A stretch of 64,000 nt of DNA, taken from contig JAHBZL010000008.1 of assembly GCA_019635485.1 (NCBI GenBank), forward strand, positions 1-64,000, given 5' to 3'. This stretch comes from Piscinibacter sp. (GTDB lineage Bacteria > Pseudomonadota > Gammaproteobacteria > Burkholderiales > Burkholderiaceae_C). Below the pieces are notes generated by a model. The model made no database searches and was not told where the DNA came from. It saw only the letters and a list, made by a program, of their open reading frames with translations. The position numbers and the translations under genes are program-made. Shown piece after piece: positions 19,237-28,134 of this stretch; position 1 is the stretch's first letter, and the number at the start of each line of letters is the position of its first letter.

Positions 19237-20655
19237 ATGAGCGCGCCGGCCTTCGACCTGGTGCTGCGCCGCGCCCGCGTCGCCACCGCCAGCGACACCT
19301 TCGAGGCCGACATCGGCATCGTCGACGGCCGCATCGCCCAGCTCGGCGTCGGCCTGGCCGAAGGCCGGCGCGAGATCGACGCGGCCGGCCGCGTCGTCAC
19401 GCCCGGCGGCGTCGACGCGCACTGCCACCTCGACCAGCCGATGGCCCCGCCGGTGCGCATGGCCGACGACTTCGACACCGGCACGCGCGCCGCGGCCTGC
19501 GGCGGCACGACCACGGTGATCCCGTTCGCCGCGCAGGAGAAGGGCCAGTCGCTGCGCGCCGCGGTGGCCGACTACCACCACCGCGCCGAGGGCAAGGCGC
19601 ACGTGGACTACGCCTTCCACCTGATCGTCAGCGACCCGACGCCCGCGGTGCTGAACGAGGAGCTGCCGGCGCTGATCGCCGAGGGCTACACCTCGTTCAA
19701 GATCTACATGACCTACGACGATCTCAAGCTCGACGACGGTCAGATCCTCGACGTGCTCTCGGTCGCGCGGCAGCACGGCGCGATGGCGATGATCCACGCC
19801 GAGAACGCCGACTGCATCGAGTGGCTGACGAAGAAGCTCGAGGCCGCCGGCCGCACCGCGCCGCGGTTTCATGCCCATGCGCGGCCGATGCTGGTGGAGC
19901 GCGAGGCGACGCACCGCGCGATCGCGCTGGCCGAACTGGTCGATGTGCCGATCCTGATCGTGCACGTCTCGGGCCGCGAGGCGGTCGAACAGATCCGCTG
20001 GGCGCGCGCGCATGGCCTGAAGGTGTTCGCCGAGACCTGCCCGCAGTACCTGTTCCTGACCGCCGCCGACCTCGGCATCGACGACAGCTACCTGGGCGCC
20101 AAGTGCGTCTGCAGCCCGCCGCCGCGCGATGCGTCGAACCAGCAGGTGATCTGGGACGGCCTGAACGACGGCTTGTTCACCGTTTTCAGCTCCGACCACG
20201 CGCCGTTCAAGTACGACGCGCCGGAGGGCAAGAAGCCGGGTGGCGAGGAAGTGGCCTTCCGCCACATCCCGAACGGCATCCCCGGCATCGAGACGCGTCT
20301 GCCGCTGCTGTATTCCGAAGGCGTGCTGGCCGGCCGCATGACGCTGAACCGCTTCGTCGAGCTGACCTCGACCAACCCGGCCAAGGCCTACGGCCTGCAT
20401 CCGCGCAAGGGCACCATCGCCGTCGGCAGCGACGCCGACCTGGTGGTCTGGGACGAGCGCGAGTTCGTGCTGACGAACGCGCAGCTGCACCACGCCGTCG
20501 ACTACACGCCCTACGAGGGCCAGACGCTGCGGGCCTGGCCGGGCCTGACGCTGGCGCGCGGCGAGGTGGTGTGGGACGGCAGCACCTTCCAGGCGCGTGC
20601 CGGCCGCGGCCGCTTCCTGCGCTGCGACGCGCCGTCGCTGCTGCCGCGGCGCTGA
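19237..20655 (+). CDS. hydA: dihydropyrimidinase / hydantoinase-family cyclic amidohydrolase
   Basis: A 472-residue amidohydrolase with all expected metal-centre residues: H62 and H64 (DAHCHL), the carboxylated Lys155 (TSFKIYMTY), H187 (IHAEN), H243 (VHVSG) and D320 (SSDHAPF). The CSPPPR block after the fifth strand is typical of dihydropyrimidinases, which open six- or five-membered cyclic amides such as dihydrouracil, hydantoins or cyclic imides to the carbamoyl or half-amide acid. A GGAGG ribosome site precedes the ATG at 19237. Its position before an amidase, with a racemase-fold enzyme opposite, favours a cyclic imide or ureide substrate rather than housekeeping pyrimidine breakdown, since beta-ureidopropionase is absent here. 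Confidence 0.9.
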   Translation: MSAPAFDLVLRRARVATASDTFEADIGIVDGRIAQLGVGLAEGRREIDAAGRVVTPGGVDAHCHLDQPMAPPVRMADDFDTGTRAAACGGTTTVIPFAAQEKGQSLRAAVADYHHRAEGKAHVDYAFHLIVSDPTPAVLNEELPALIAEGYTSFKIYMTYDDLKLDDGQILDVLSVARQHGAMAMIHAENADCIEWLTKKLEAAGRTAPRFHAHARPMLVEREATHRAIALAELVDVPILIVHVSGREAVEQIRWARAHGLKVFAETCPQYLFLTAADLGIDDSYLGAKCVCSPPPRDASNQQVIWDGLNDGLFTVFSSDHAPFKYDAPEGKKPGGEEVAFRHIPNGIPGIETRLPLLYSEGVLAGRMTLNRFVELTSTNPAKAYGLHPRKGTIAVGSDADLVVWDEREFVLTNAQLHHAVDYTPYEGQTLRAWPGLTLARGEVVWDGSTFQARAGRGRFLRCDAPSLLPRR

Positions 20656-20677
20656 AACCGGGAAGGCAGGCCAGACG

Positions 20678-22120
20678 ATGAGCCCGGAACGCATCACGAA
20701 CGCCGACGCGCTGACGCTGGCGCGCTGGATCCGCAGCGGCGAGATCGGCGCCGTCGAGGCCTTCGATGCCGTCGCGGCGCGCATTGCCGAAGTGAACCCG
20801 GCGCTGAACGCCGTGATCCGCTTCGACCCCGAAGTGGGCCGCCGCGAGGCCCGCGAGGCCGAGCGCCGCCTGCGCGCCGGCGACACGGCGCCGCTGCTGG
20901 GCGTGCCGTTCACGGTCAAGGACAACCTGTGGGTCGCCGGCCAGCGCGTCAGCCAGGGCTCGACGCGCTTCGCCGATTTCGTCGCTCCGCAGGACGCCTT
21001 CGCGGTGGCGCGGCTGCGTGAGGCCGGCGCGGTGTTCGCGGGCCTGACGAACTGCTCAGAGTTCGCCTGCAAGGGCGTCACCGTCAACCCGCTGCACGGC
21101 GCGACGCGCCACCCCTACGACCTCGAGCGCACGCCCGGCGGTTCGTCCGGCGGCGCGGCCGCCGCGGTGGCCGCCGGCCTCGCGCCGCTGGCGCTGTGCA
21201 CCGACGGCGGCGGTTCGACGCGCCGCCCCGCGTCGCACGCCGGCGTGGTCGGCATGAAGCCGAGCGCCGGGCTGGTGCCGCATCCGACCGGCTTCGCCGA
21301 GCCGGTGTTCGGCAACGCGGTGGTCGGCCAGATGGCGCGGCGCGTCGCCGACGTGGTGGCGCTGCTGGACGCGATCGCGCGCCCCTCGCTGGCCGATCCG
21401 CAGGGCCTGCCGGTGCCGGTCTGGAACCGCGCCGAGGCCGACCCGGCGCGCCTGCCGCGCACGCTGCGCATCGCCTGGAGCCCGCGCTTCGGCCTGGACG
21501 TGCCGGTCGACGCCGACGTCGCCGCCAGCGTCGAGGCGGCGGTCGAGCGCCTGGCGCGCGACGGCTGGCGCGTCGAGCGCGCCGACCCGGTCTGGCCCGA
21601 AGGCGCCGGCGAAGCCGCGCTGATGCCGCTGCAGCTTGCCGGCCTCGCCGCGCTTTACGGCGAGGCGTGGCAGCGCCGCGAGTGGAATGCCGACCCCGAC
21701 ATCGCCGCGCAGATCGAGGCCGGACTGCGCCTCACCGGCGCCGACGTCGCGCGGGCCCTGTTCGCGCGCGATGCGCTGTACCGCGCCTTCGACACCTATT
21801 TCGCGCAGCACGACCTGCTGATCACCCCGACCACGCCCTGCACCGCCTGGGCGCTGTCCCAGCCCGGCCCGCGCGAGATCGCCGGCCGGCCGGTGGGCCC
21901 ACGAGGCCACGCCGTCTTCACCCCGCTGATCAACCACTGCTTCCTGAGCGCCTGCTCGGTGCCCTGCGGCCTGGACCGCCACGGCCTGCCGATCGGCCTG
22001 CAGATCGTCGGCCCGCGGTTTGCCGACGCGCGCGTGCTCGCCCTCGCGGCGCACGTCGAGCGGCAGTGCCCCCACGACTTCGCGCGCCCGGTGAATCCCC
22101 CGGTCGCGACCCTTGCCTGA
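20678..22120 (+). CDS. amidase signature family hydrolase (first copy)
   Basis: A 480-residue amidase with the Ser-cisSer-Lys triad: Lys81 (FTVKDNLWVAG), the Gly/Ser-rich loop GGSSGG (154-159) and nucleophile Ser180 in TDGGGSTRRPA. AS-family enzymes cleave linear amides to acid plus ammonia. Next to a cyclic amidohydrolase, this one is a candidate half-amidase acting on its ring-opened product. The start is ATG 20678, 22 bases after the dihydropyrimidinase stop, with GGAAGGCAGG upstream, so the two are in one operon. A second amidase from the same superfamily lies at 30015; they share motifs but differ widely in the C-terminal substrate region. Confidence 0.9.
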   Translation: MSPERITNADALTLARWIRSGEIGAVEAFDAVAARIAEVNPALNAVIRFDPEVGRREAREAERRLRAGDTAPLLGVPFTVKDNLWVAGQRVSQGSTRFADFVAPQDAFAVARLREAGAVFAGLTNCSEFACKGVTVNPLHGATRHPYDLERTPGGSSGGAAAAVAAGLAPLALCTDGGGSTRRPASHAGVVGMKPSAGLVPHPTGFAEPVFGNAVVGQMARRVADVVALLDAIARPSLADPQGLPVPVWNRAEADPARLPRTLRIAWSPRFGLDVPVDADVAASVEAAVERLARDGWRVERADPVWPEGAGEAALMPLQLAGLAALYGEAWQRREWNADPDIAAQIEAGLRLTGADVARALFARDALYRAFDTYFAQHDLLITPTTPCTAWALSQPGPREIAGRPVGPRGHAVFTPLINHCFLSACSVPCGLDRHGLPIGLQIVGPRFADARVLALAAHVERQCPHDFARPVNPPVATLA

Positions 22121-22130
22121 GGAGAGACCC

Positions 22131-23456
22131 ATGACCACCCTGACTGCCGCGGCCCACGCCGCGCCGGCGGACGGCGCGAAGCCGGCGCCGTCCATCAAGC
22201 GCGTCGCCGGCGCCAGCCTGGCCGGCACCACGCTCGAGTTCTACGACCACTTCATCTACGGTTCCGCCGCGGCGCTGGTGTTCCCGAAGCTGTTCTTTGC
22301 CCAGGCCAGCCCGCTGATGGCGACGCTGTTGTCGCTGGCCAGCTATGGCGTGGCCTTCGTCGCGCGGCCGTTCGGCGCGGCGCTGTTCGGCCACTTCGGC
22401 GACAAGCTCGGCCGCAAGTGGGTGCTCGTCGTCACGCTGCTGATGATGGGCCTGGCGACCTTCGCGATCGGCCTGCTGCCGACCGCCGCCGCGGCCGGCC
22501 TGCTGGCGCCGGTGCTGCTGGTCGCGCTGCGCGTCGTGCAGGGCCTGGCCCTGGGCGGCGAGTGGGGCGGCGCCGCGCTGATGGTCAACGAGTTCGACCC
22601 CTCCGGCAAGCGGCGCGGCTTCTACGGCAGCCTGGTGCAGATCGCCGCGCCGATCGGCCTGCTGCTGGCCAACGGCATGATCGCCGGCGTCACCTGGTGG
22701 CTCGACGAGGCGGCCTTCCTCGAGTGGGGCTGGCGCATCCCCTTCCTGTCCAGCGCGCTGCTGATCGCGGTCGGCCTGTACATCCGCATGGGCCTGACCG
22801 AGTCGCCGCTGTTCGAGAAGATGGAGAAGGCCGAGAAGCAGGGCCACGCCCCGCTGATGGAAGTCATCCGCCACCACAAGAAGGCCGTCGGCCTCGCGCT
22901 CGGCAGCCGCATCGGCAGCGACATCGCGTTCTACGTCTTCACGCTGTTCCTGCTGGTCTACCTGCCGCAGCATCTGCACCTGCCCAAGAGCATCGGCCTG
23001 CAGGCGGTGCTGGCCGGCGCGGTGGCGCAGATCCTCGCGATCCCGCTGTTCGGCCACCTGTCCGACAAGATCGGCCGCCGGCCCATCCTGCTGGGCGGCG
23101 CGATCGCCGGCATCGTCTGGTCGTTCGTGTTCTTCATGCTCGTGAACACCGGCTCCACGCCGCTGATCCTGCTGGCCTCGTTCGTCGCGATGGTCATCGT
23201 CGCCGCGATGTTCTCGCCGCTGGCCTCGTTCATCCCCGAGATGTTCCCGACCTCCGTGCGCTGCACCGGCTCGTCGATCGGCTTCCAGCTCGCCGGCATC
23301 TTCGGCGGCGCGCCGGCCCCGCTGATCGCCGTGCCGCTGGTGGCCGCGTTCGGCACCAGCCTGCCGGTCTCGATCTACCTGGCCGCGGCGCTCGCGCTGA
23401 TCGTGTTCTGCGTGCTCAAGGCCCCCGAGACCGCGCACAAGAACCTGGAACAGTGA
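22131..23456 (+). CDS. MHS-family MFS permease
   Basis: A 441-residue, 12-helix transporter of the metabolite:H+ symporter family. It has the N-terminal GTTLEFYDHFIYGSAAAL block, the loop 2-3 motif GHFGDKLGRKWVL, GGEWGGAALMVNE in helix 5 and the repeated G..SDKIGRRP motif in the second half. Relatives carry alpha-ketoglutarate, citrate, shikimate, proline/betaine or other organic acids with protons. Here it is the third gene of the catabolic operon (10 bases after the amidase), so it may import an acid intermediate or a related substrate alongside the two TRAP systems. Start: ATG 22131 with GAGGAGAG upstream; an in-frame ATG 18 bases earlier overlaps the amidase. Confidence 0.88.
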   Translation: MTTLTAAAHAAPADGAKPAPSIKRVAGASLAGTTLEFYDHFIYGSAAALVFPKLFFAQASPLMATLLSLASYGVAFVARPFGAALFGHFGDKLGRKWVLVVTLLMMGLATFAIGLLPTAAAAGLLAPVLLVALRVVQGLALGGEWGGAALMVNEFDPSGKRRGFYGSLVQIAAPIGLLLANGMIAGVTWWLDEAAFLEWGWRIPFLSSALLIAVGLYIRMGLTESPLFEKMEKAEKQGHAPLMEVIRHHKKAVGLALGSRIGSDIAFYVFTLFLLVYLPQHLHLPKSIGLQAVLAGAVAQILAIPLFGHLSDKIGRRPILLGGAIAGIVWSFVFFMLVNTGSTPLILLASFVAMVIVAAMFSPLASFIPEMFPTSVRCTGSSIGFQLAGIFGGAPAPLIAVPLVAAFGTSLPVSIYLAAALALIVFCVLKAPETAHKNLEQ

Positions 23457-23457
23457 G

Positions 23458-24210
23458 ATGGGTCGCATCCTGCTGATCAACCCGAACATCTCGGACAGCG
23501 TCAGCGACCTGATCCGTGCCGAGGCGCAGCGCAGTGCCTCGGCCGGCACCGAGGTCGAGGTGCTGACCGCGCCGTTCGGCGTGGCCTACATCGAGACGCG
23601 CTTCGAGGCGCTGATCGGCGCCTACGCGGCAGCGCAGCTGGCCGCCGAGCACCACGAGCGTTTCGACGCCGTGGTGGTCGCGGCCTTCGGCGACCCGGGC
23701 CTGACCGGCCTGCGCGAGGCGCTGCCCTGCCCGGTGACCGGGCTGACCGAGGCGGCGCTGGCCAGCGCCTGCCTGCTCGGCCACCGCTTCTCGATCGTCG
23801 CGATCTCGCAGCGCATCCGCGCCTGGTACCGCGAGACGGTGCAGTCCTACGGCCTGGAGGGCCGGCTGGCGAGCATCCGCGGGCTGGACGAGCCGCTCGC
23901 CGACATCGGCAACGTGCAGGGCGACCAGGGCGAGCGCCTCGTGAAGCTCGCCGAACGCTGCGTCGCCGAGGACGGCGCCGACGTGATCGTGCTGGCCGGT
24001 GCGCCGCTCGCGGGCCTGGCACGCAGCCTGCGTGGGCGCCTGCCGGTGCCTTCGGTGGACGGTGTGTCCAGCGCGGTGCGCCATGCCGAATCGCTCGTCG
24101 CGCTGCAGCCGGGCCGCGCGACGCGCGGCAGTTTCGCCCCGCCGCCGCAGAAGCCGAACCGCGGCCTGCCCCCCGCCATCGCCCGGCTGCTCGACCGCCC
24201 GGCCCGCTGA
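23458..24210 (+). CDS. hydantoin racemase-like protein lacking both expected cysteines
   Basis: A 250-residue member of the Asp/Glu/hydantoin racemase group (N-terminal ILLINPN, AFGDPGL, GLTEAA). Hydantoin and allantoin racemases work with two cysteines, one just before FGDPG and one in a LGCAGM-type block. Here the residues are Ala76 (AAFGDPG) and Gly181/Ala (VLAGAPLAG); the only cysteines (91, 105, 168) are outside these loops. Two-base thiol racemisation is therefore unlikely, and the protein may catalyse another proton-transfer or lyase reaction, or bind ligand. It follows the MHS permease by one base, so it is firmly in the operon. Confidence 0.75.
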   Translation: MGRILLINPNISDSVSDLIRAEAQRSASAGTEVEVLTAPFGVAYIETRFEALIGAYAAAQLAAEHHERFDAVVVAAFGDPGLTGLREALPCPVTGLTEAALASACLLGHRFSIVAISQRIRAWYRETVQSYGLEGRLASIRGLDEPLADIGNVQGDQGERLVKLAERCVAEDGADVIVLAGAPLAGLARSLRGRLPVPSVDGVSSAVRHAESLVALQPGRATRGSFAPPPQKPNRGLPPAIARLLDRPAR

Positions 24211-24235
24211 ACCCCCCAACACCCGAGGAAGCCCC

Positions 24236-25231
24236 ATGAAGTTCCACCCCCTGCGCCGTCTCGTCTCCGCGCTGCTGCTGGCCGGCTGCGCACTCCCTGC
24301 GCTGGCCCAGCAGAAGCTGCAGATCGCCGGCAACTTCGCCACCGAGCACCCGAGCAGCATCGCCGTCGAGCAGGTGTTCAAGAAGGAGGTCGCACGCCTC
24401 ACCAACGGCCAGCTGCAGGTCGACGTGTTCCCCGCCATGCAGCTTGGCGGTGCGAAGGAGAACGTCGACGCGGTGCGTTCGGGCACGCTCGCACTGACCT
24501 GGGTCGGCGCGGCCTACCTGTCGCGCATCGTGCCCGAGCTGGAGGCTGTCGCGCTGCCGTTCGTGTTCCCGAACCGCGAGGTGGCCCTGCGCGTCATCGA
24601 CGGCCCGGTCGGCGACGCGATCGAGAAGAAGCTGCAGGACAAGGGCTTCACCTCGCTGGGCTGGATGGAGCTGGGCATGCGCCACGTCACCAACAGCCGC
24701 GGCCCGATCAACACGATGGCCGACCTGAAGGGCCTGAAGCTGCGCCTGCAGCCGAGCGAGACGCACCTGGCCAGCTTCCGCGCGCTGGGTGCGAACCCGG
24801 TGGCGATGGACGTCAAGGAGCTGTACTCGGCGCTCGAGCAGAAGGTGGTCGACGCGCAGGAGAACCCGTACACGGTGATCTCGGCCTCGCGCTACGGCGA
24901 GGTGCAGAAATACCTCTCCAACACCGGGCACTTCTTCGACTTCATCGCCGTGATCGGCAGCAAGAAGGCGCTCGAGCAGCTCAAGCCCGAGTACCAGAAG
25001 GCGGTGCGCGAGGCGATGGCGACGACGGTGGCCTACCAGCGCAAGCTGGCCATCGAGAGCGAGGCCAAGGCACTGGCGGACCTGAAGACCAAGATGACCT
25101 ACACCGAGATCTCTCCGGCGGCGCGCGAGGCGATGCGCAAGGCCGCCGCGCCGGTGATCGACGAGGTCGTCAAGAAGCGCGCCGGCGCCGCCCTGGTCGA
25201 CCAGGTGCTGGCCGAAGTGGCCAAGCCCTGA
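24236..25231 (+). CDS. dctP: TRAP transporter solute-binding protein (first system)
   Basis: A 331-residue periplasmic DctP-family protein with a clear signal peptide (LLLAGCALPALAQ, cleavage after AQ near residue 23) and the family core: the QLGGAKENVDAVRSGTL segment and Arg in LKLRLQPSE that usually salt-bridges the substrate carboxylate. It captures an organic acid in the periplasm and hands it to the DctQM membrane complex driven by a Na+ gradient. ATG 24236 has GAGGAAG upstream. It lies 25 bases after the racemase-like gene and is followed at once by dctQ, so the order is P-Q-M. Confidence 0.92.
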   Translation: MKFHPLRRLVSALLLAGCALPALAQQKLQIAGNFATEHPSSIAVEQVFKKEVARLTNGQLQVDVFPAMQLGGAKENVDAVRSGTLALTWVGAAYLSRIVPELEAVALPFVFPNREVALRVIDGPVGDAIEKKLQDKGFTSLGWMELGMRHVTNSRGPINTMADLKGLKLRLQPSETHLASFRALGANPVAMDVKELYSALEQKVVDAQENPYTVISASRYGEVQKYLSNTGHFFDFIAVIGSKKALEQLKPEYQKAVREAMATTVAYQRKLAIESEAKALADLKTKMTYTEISPAAREAMRKAAAPVIDEVVKKRAGAALVDQVLAEVAKP

Positions 25232-25232
25232 C

Positions 25233-25775
25233 ATGACTGCCACCACCATGAGCTCCCACGTGCTGCCCGTCGTCTACGACACGGCGTCGTGGCCCGGCCG
25301 GGCGCTGCAGTGGCTCGACCGCGGGGTGACCGGGGCGCTGCTCGTCGCCGTGGCCGTGATGGTCGGCGTCGTCAGCGCGCAGGTCGCGCTGCGCTACGGC
25401 TTCAACTTGTCGATCGACTGGGCCGACGAGGTGTCCCGGCTCGCCTTCGTCTGGAGCATCTTCCTGGCCATCCCGCTCGGCGTGCGCCAGGGGGCGCACA
25501 TCGGCATCGACATCGTGGTGCTGAAGTTCCCGCCCGTCGTGCAGCGCGTGCTGCGCCGCGCCGCGGCGCTGGTCAGCGCGCTGATGATGGTCGCGATCGC
25601 CTGGGCGGCGGTCGGCGTCGCGCGCGAGCAGTGGGACGAGCTGATGTCCACGCTCGACTGGAGCGTCGGCTGGTTCATCGTGCCGGTGGGCATTGGCGCG
25701 GCGCTGTCGGCGCTGCACCTGCTGCGCATCGTGATCCAGGGGCCGCCGGCGGTGGCCGCGGGGAGCGCCGAATGA
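25233..25775 (+). CDS. dctQ: TRAP transporter small permease (first system)
   Basis: A 180-residue four-helix DctQ subunit. Family marks are the NLSIDWADEVSRLAFVWSIFL block linking helices 1-2 and GAHIGIDIVV after the second helix. It pairs with DctM to form the membrane part of the transporter. The ATG at 25233 is one base after the dctP stop; a second ATG at 25248 could also serve. Its stop overlaps the dctM start by four bases. Confidence 0.9.
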   Translation: MTATTMSSHVLPVVYDTASWPGRALQWLDRGVTGALLVAVAVMVGVVSAQVALRYGFNLSIDWADEVSRLAFVWSIFLAIPLGVRQGAHIGIDIVVLKFPPVVQRVLRRAAALVSALMMVAIAWAAVGVAREQWDELMSTLDWSVGWFIVPVGIGAALSALHLLRIVIQGPPAVAAGSAE

Positions 25776-27052
25776 GCGCCTTTGTCGTCCTCGGCTTCAT
25801 GCTGCTGGCGCTGTTCGGCCTGCCCATCGCCTTCGCGATGGGCGCCGCGGCGCTGGCCGCGCTGGGCGCCACCGGCGTGGATTTCTCGATGGTGCCGCAG
25901 CGCATGATGCATGCGGTCAACTCGTTCCCGCTGATGTCGATCCCGTTCTTCATGCTCGCCGGCGAGCTGATGATCAAGGCCGGCATCGTCGAGCGGCTGA
26001 TCGCGCTGGCGAACTCGGTGGTCGGGCGGGTGCGCGGCGGCATGGCGCACGTCACGATGCTGTCGGGCGCCGGGCTGGCGACCGTCTCCGGCGCCGCGGT
26101 GTCCGACGCCAGCGCGCTGTCGGCGATCCTGGTGCCGTCGCTGTCGAAGATCTACGACAAGAGCTTCGCGGCGGCCATCGTCGCCGCGGCGGCCAACCTC
26201 GGGCCGATCATCCCGCCCTCCGGGGCGATGATCGTCTACGCGTTCATGGCGGGTTCGTCGGTGTCGGTCGGCGGCCTGTTCATGGCCGGCGTGGTGCCGG
26301 GCCTCGTGATCTGCTTCGGCTTCATGGCGCTGTGCTCGTGGATCGCCGGCCGGCGCGGCTGGGCGGTCACCGGCGAGCCGTTCCGCTGGTCGCGCGTGCT
26401 CGCGGAGCTGAAGCGCTCGCTGATCGTGCTGGCGATGCCGGTGATCGTGATCGGCGGCATCGTCGGCGGCGCCTTCACCGCCACCGAAGGCGCGGCGATC
26501 GCGGTGGTCTACGCGCTGGCGATCGGCTTCTTCGTCACGCGGCAGCTGCAGATCCGCGACCTGCCGGGCCTCGTCGTGCGCGCGGCGATCACCTCGGCCG
26601 TGGTCGGCGCGCTGATCGCCTTCGCCTCGATCATCACCTACCTGATGACGGTGGACCTGCTGCCGCAGAAGCTCTCGCTGCTGCTGCGCACCATCACCGG
26701 CGACCCGCTGGTCTTCCTGGTGCTGGTCTCGCTGCTGCTGTTCGTGGTCGGCATGTTCCTCGAGTCGAACGCCGCCTACATCATGCTGGTGCCGCTGCTG
26801 CACCCGATCGCGATCGCCTACGGCATCGACCCGCTGCACTTCGGCTTCCTGTTCGTGCTGAACCTCGTGATCGGCATGCTGACGCCGCCGGTCGGCGTCG
26901 TGCTGTTCGTCGTCTGCGGCGTCACCAAGGTGCCGATGCGCGAGCTGGTGAAGAGCGCGTGGCCGTTCATCGCGCTGACGTACGTGGTGCTCGTGCTGTG
27001 CATGCTGTTCCCGCCGATCGTGACCGCGCTGCCGCGTGCGCTCGGCTACTGA
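25772..27052 (+). CDS. dctM: TRAP transporter large permease (first system)
   Basis: A 426-residue DctM subunit with 11-12 helices. Diagnostic blocks include PLMSIPFFMLAGELM, SGAAVSDASALSAILVPSL, AAANLGPIIPPSGAMIVYA, GGAFTATEGAAIAVVYA and GMLTPPVGVVLFV, which form the Na+ and elevator-domain motifs. The start ATG overlaps the dctQ stop (ATGA). Substrate should be a carboxylate related to the cluster pathway. The second TRAP system begins 38 bases downstream, so one long transcript may cover both. Confidence 0.92.
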   Translation: MSAFVVLGFMLLALFGLPIAFAMGAAALAALGATGVDFSMVPQRMMHAVNSFPLMSIPFFMLAGELMIKAGIVERLIALANSVVGRVRGGMAHVTMLSGAGLATVSGAAVSDASALSAILVPSLSKIYDKSFAAAIVAAAANLGPIIPPSGAMIVYAFMAGSSVSVGGLFMAGVVPGLVICFGFMALCSWIAGRRGWAVTGEPFRWSRVLAELKRSLIVLAMPVIVIGGIVGGAFTATEGAAIAVVYALAIGFFVTRQLQIRDLPGLVVRAAITSAVVGALIAFASIITYLMTVDLLPQKLSLLLRTITGDPLVFLVLVSLLLFVVGMFLESNAAYIMLVPLLHPIAIAYGIDPLHFGFLFVLNLVIGMLTPPVGVVLFVVCGVTKVPMRELVKSAWPFIALTYVVLVLCMLFPPIVTALPRALGY

Positions 27053-27090
27053 TTCCCCACGCTGAATCCCCACCCTGTCCGGAGAGGTCC

Positions 27091-28134
27091 ATGTCCAAGC
27101 GTTCCGCCCTCGCTCTCGTCCTTGCGGCCCTGGTCGCCCTGCCTGCCGCGCACGCCGACGAGCGCATGCGCTTCAAGGCCATCGGCCAGCCGCTGGCGAC
27201 CGGCAACATCCAGAAGAACAAGGAGCAGCCCTTCTTCGAGGCCTTCGCCGCGAAGACCGGGCTGCCGATCGACGTGGACTACAAGCCGATCGACACGCTC
27301 GGCATCAAGGACACCGAGCAGCTGCGCGTGATGAAGGCCGGGCTGTTCGACATCGTCTCGCTGCGCGTCTCGCAGAACTCGCGCGACGAGCCGACGCTGC
27401 TGGGCCTCGACCTGGTCGGCGCGAGCCCCGACTACGCCACCGGCCGCAAGGTCGCGAAGGCCTGGTTCGACACCGTCGACGCGCGGCTGCAGCAGCAGTT
27501 CAACGTCAAGCTGCTGGGTGTCTGGCCGTTCGGCCCGCAGATCCTGTTCTGCAAGAAGCCGATCACCAAGCTCGCCGACGTGAAGGGCCTGAAGGTGCGC
27601 GTCTACGACCAGAACCTGGCCAAGTTCATCGAGCTGGTCGGCGGCACGCCGGTGCCGATCTCGTTCGCCGACACGCACCAGTCGCTGTCGCTGGGGGTGG
27701 TCGACTGCGCGATCACCGGGCCGTCGAGCGCCAACTCGGCCGGCTGGCCGGAGGTCACGACGCACCAGCTGCCGCTGGGCTTCCAGATGGCGCTGAACGG
27801 CTACGCGATGTCGCTGAAGGCCTGGAACAGCCTGAAGCCCGACCAGCAGGCCAAGCTGAAGACGGCCTTCGACGGCCTGACCGAGGAGATCTGGACCTAC
27901 TCCGAGCAGCTCTTCCAGGACGCGCTGAACTGCAACACCGGCAAGGACCCGTGCACCACCGGCAAGAAGTTCAGCCTGGTGGGCGTGCCGGTCTCGGCGG
28001 CGGACACCGAGCTGATCCGCACCGCGGTGACCAAGGTGTCGTTCCCGGCCTGGTCCGAGGTCTGCGACAAGTCCAACCCGGGCTGCTCGCAGAAGTGGCA
28101 GGCGGCGGTCGGACCGGTGCTGGGCCTGAAGTGA
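27091..28134 (+). CDS. dctP: TRAP transporter solute-binding protein (second system)
   Basis: A 347-residue DctP-type protein, only distantly similar to the one at 24236. It has a signal peptide (LALVLAALVALPAAHA), FDIVSLRVSQNS instead of the usual LGGE region, LKVRVYDQN with the substrate Arg, and four cysteines in the C-terminal third (NCNTGKDPC and EVCDKSNPGC) that could form two disulfides. The divergence implies a different ligand from the first system. GGAGAGG precedes the ATG. It is followed by its own dctQ and dctM in P-Q-M order, each overlapping the next by four bases. Confidence 0.88.
   Translation: MSKRSALALVLAALVALPAAHADERMRFKAIGQPLATGNIQKNKEQPFFEAFAAKTGLPIDVDYKPIDTLGIKDTEQLRVMKAGLFDIVSLRVSQNSRDEPTLLGLDLVGASPDYATGRKVAKAWFDTVDARLQQQFNVKLLGVWPFGPQILFCKKPITKLADVKGLKVRVYDQNLAKFIELVGGTPVPISFADTHQSLSLGVVDCAITGPSSANSAGWPEVTTHQLPLGFQMALNGYAMSLKAWNSLKPDQQAKLKTAFDGLTEEIWTYSEQLFQDALNCNTGKDPCTTGKKFSLVGVPVSAADTELIRTAVTKVSFPAWSEVCDKSNPGCSQKWQAAVGPVLGLK

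Noticed and set aside
18988-21087. N-terminal extension of the AMDase-like protein giving a 941-residue frame
   Set aside because: It runs antisense through the dihydropyrimidinase and amidase genes, and the family start MNTPLRLGVL is at 18987.
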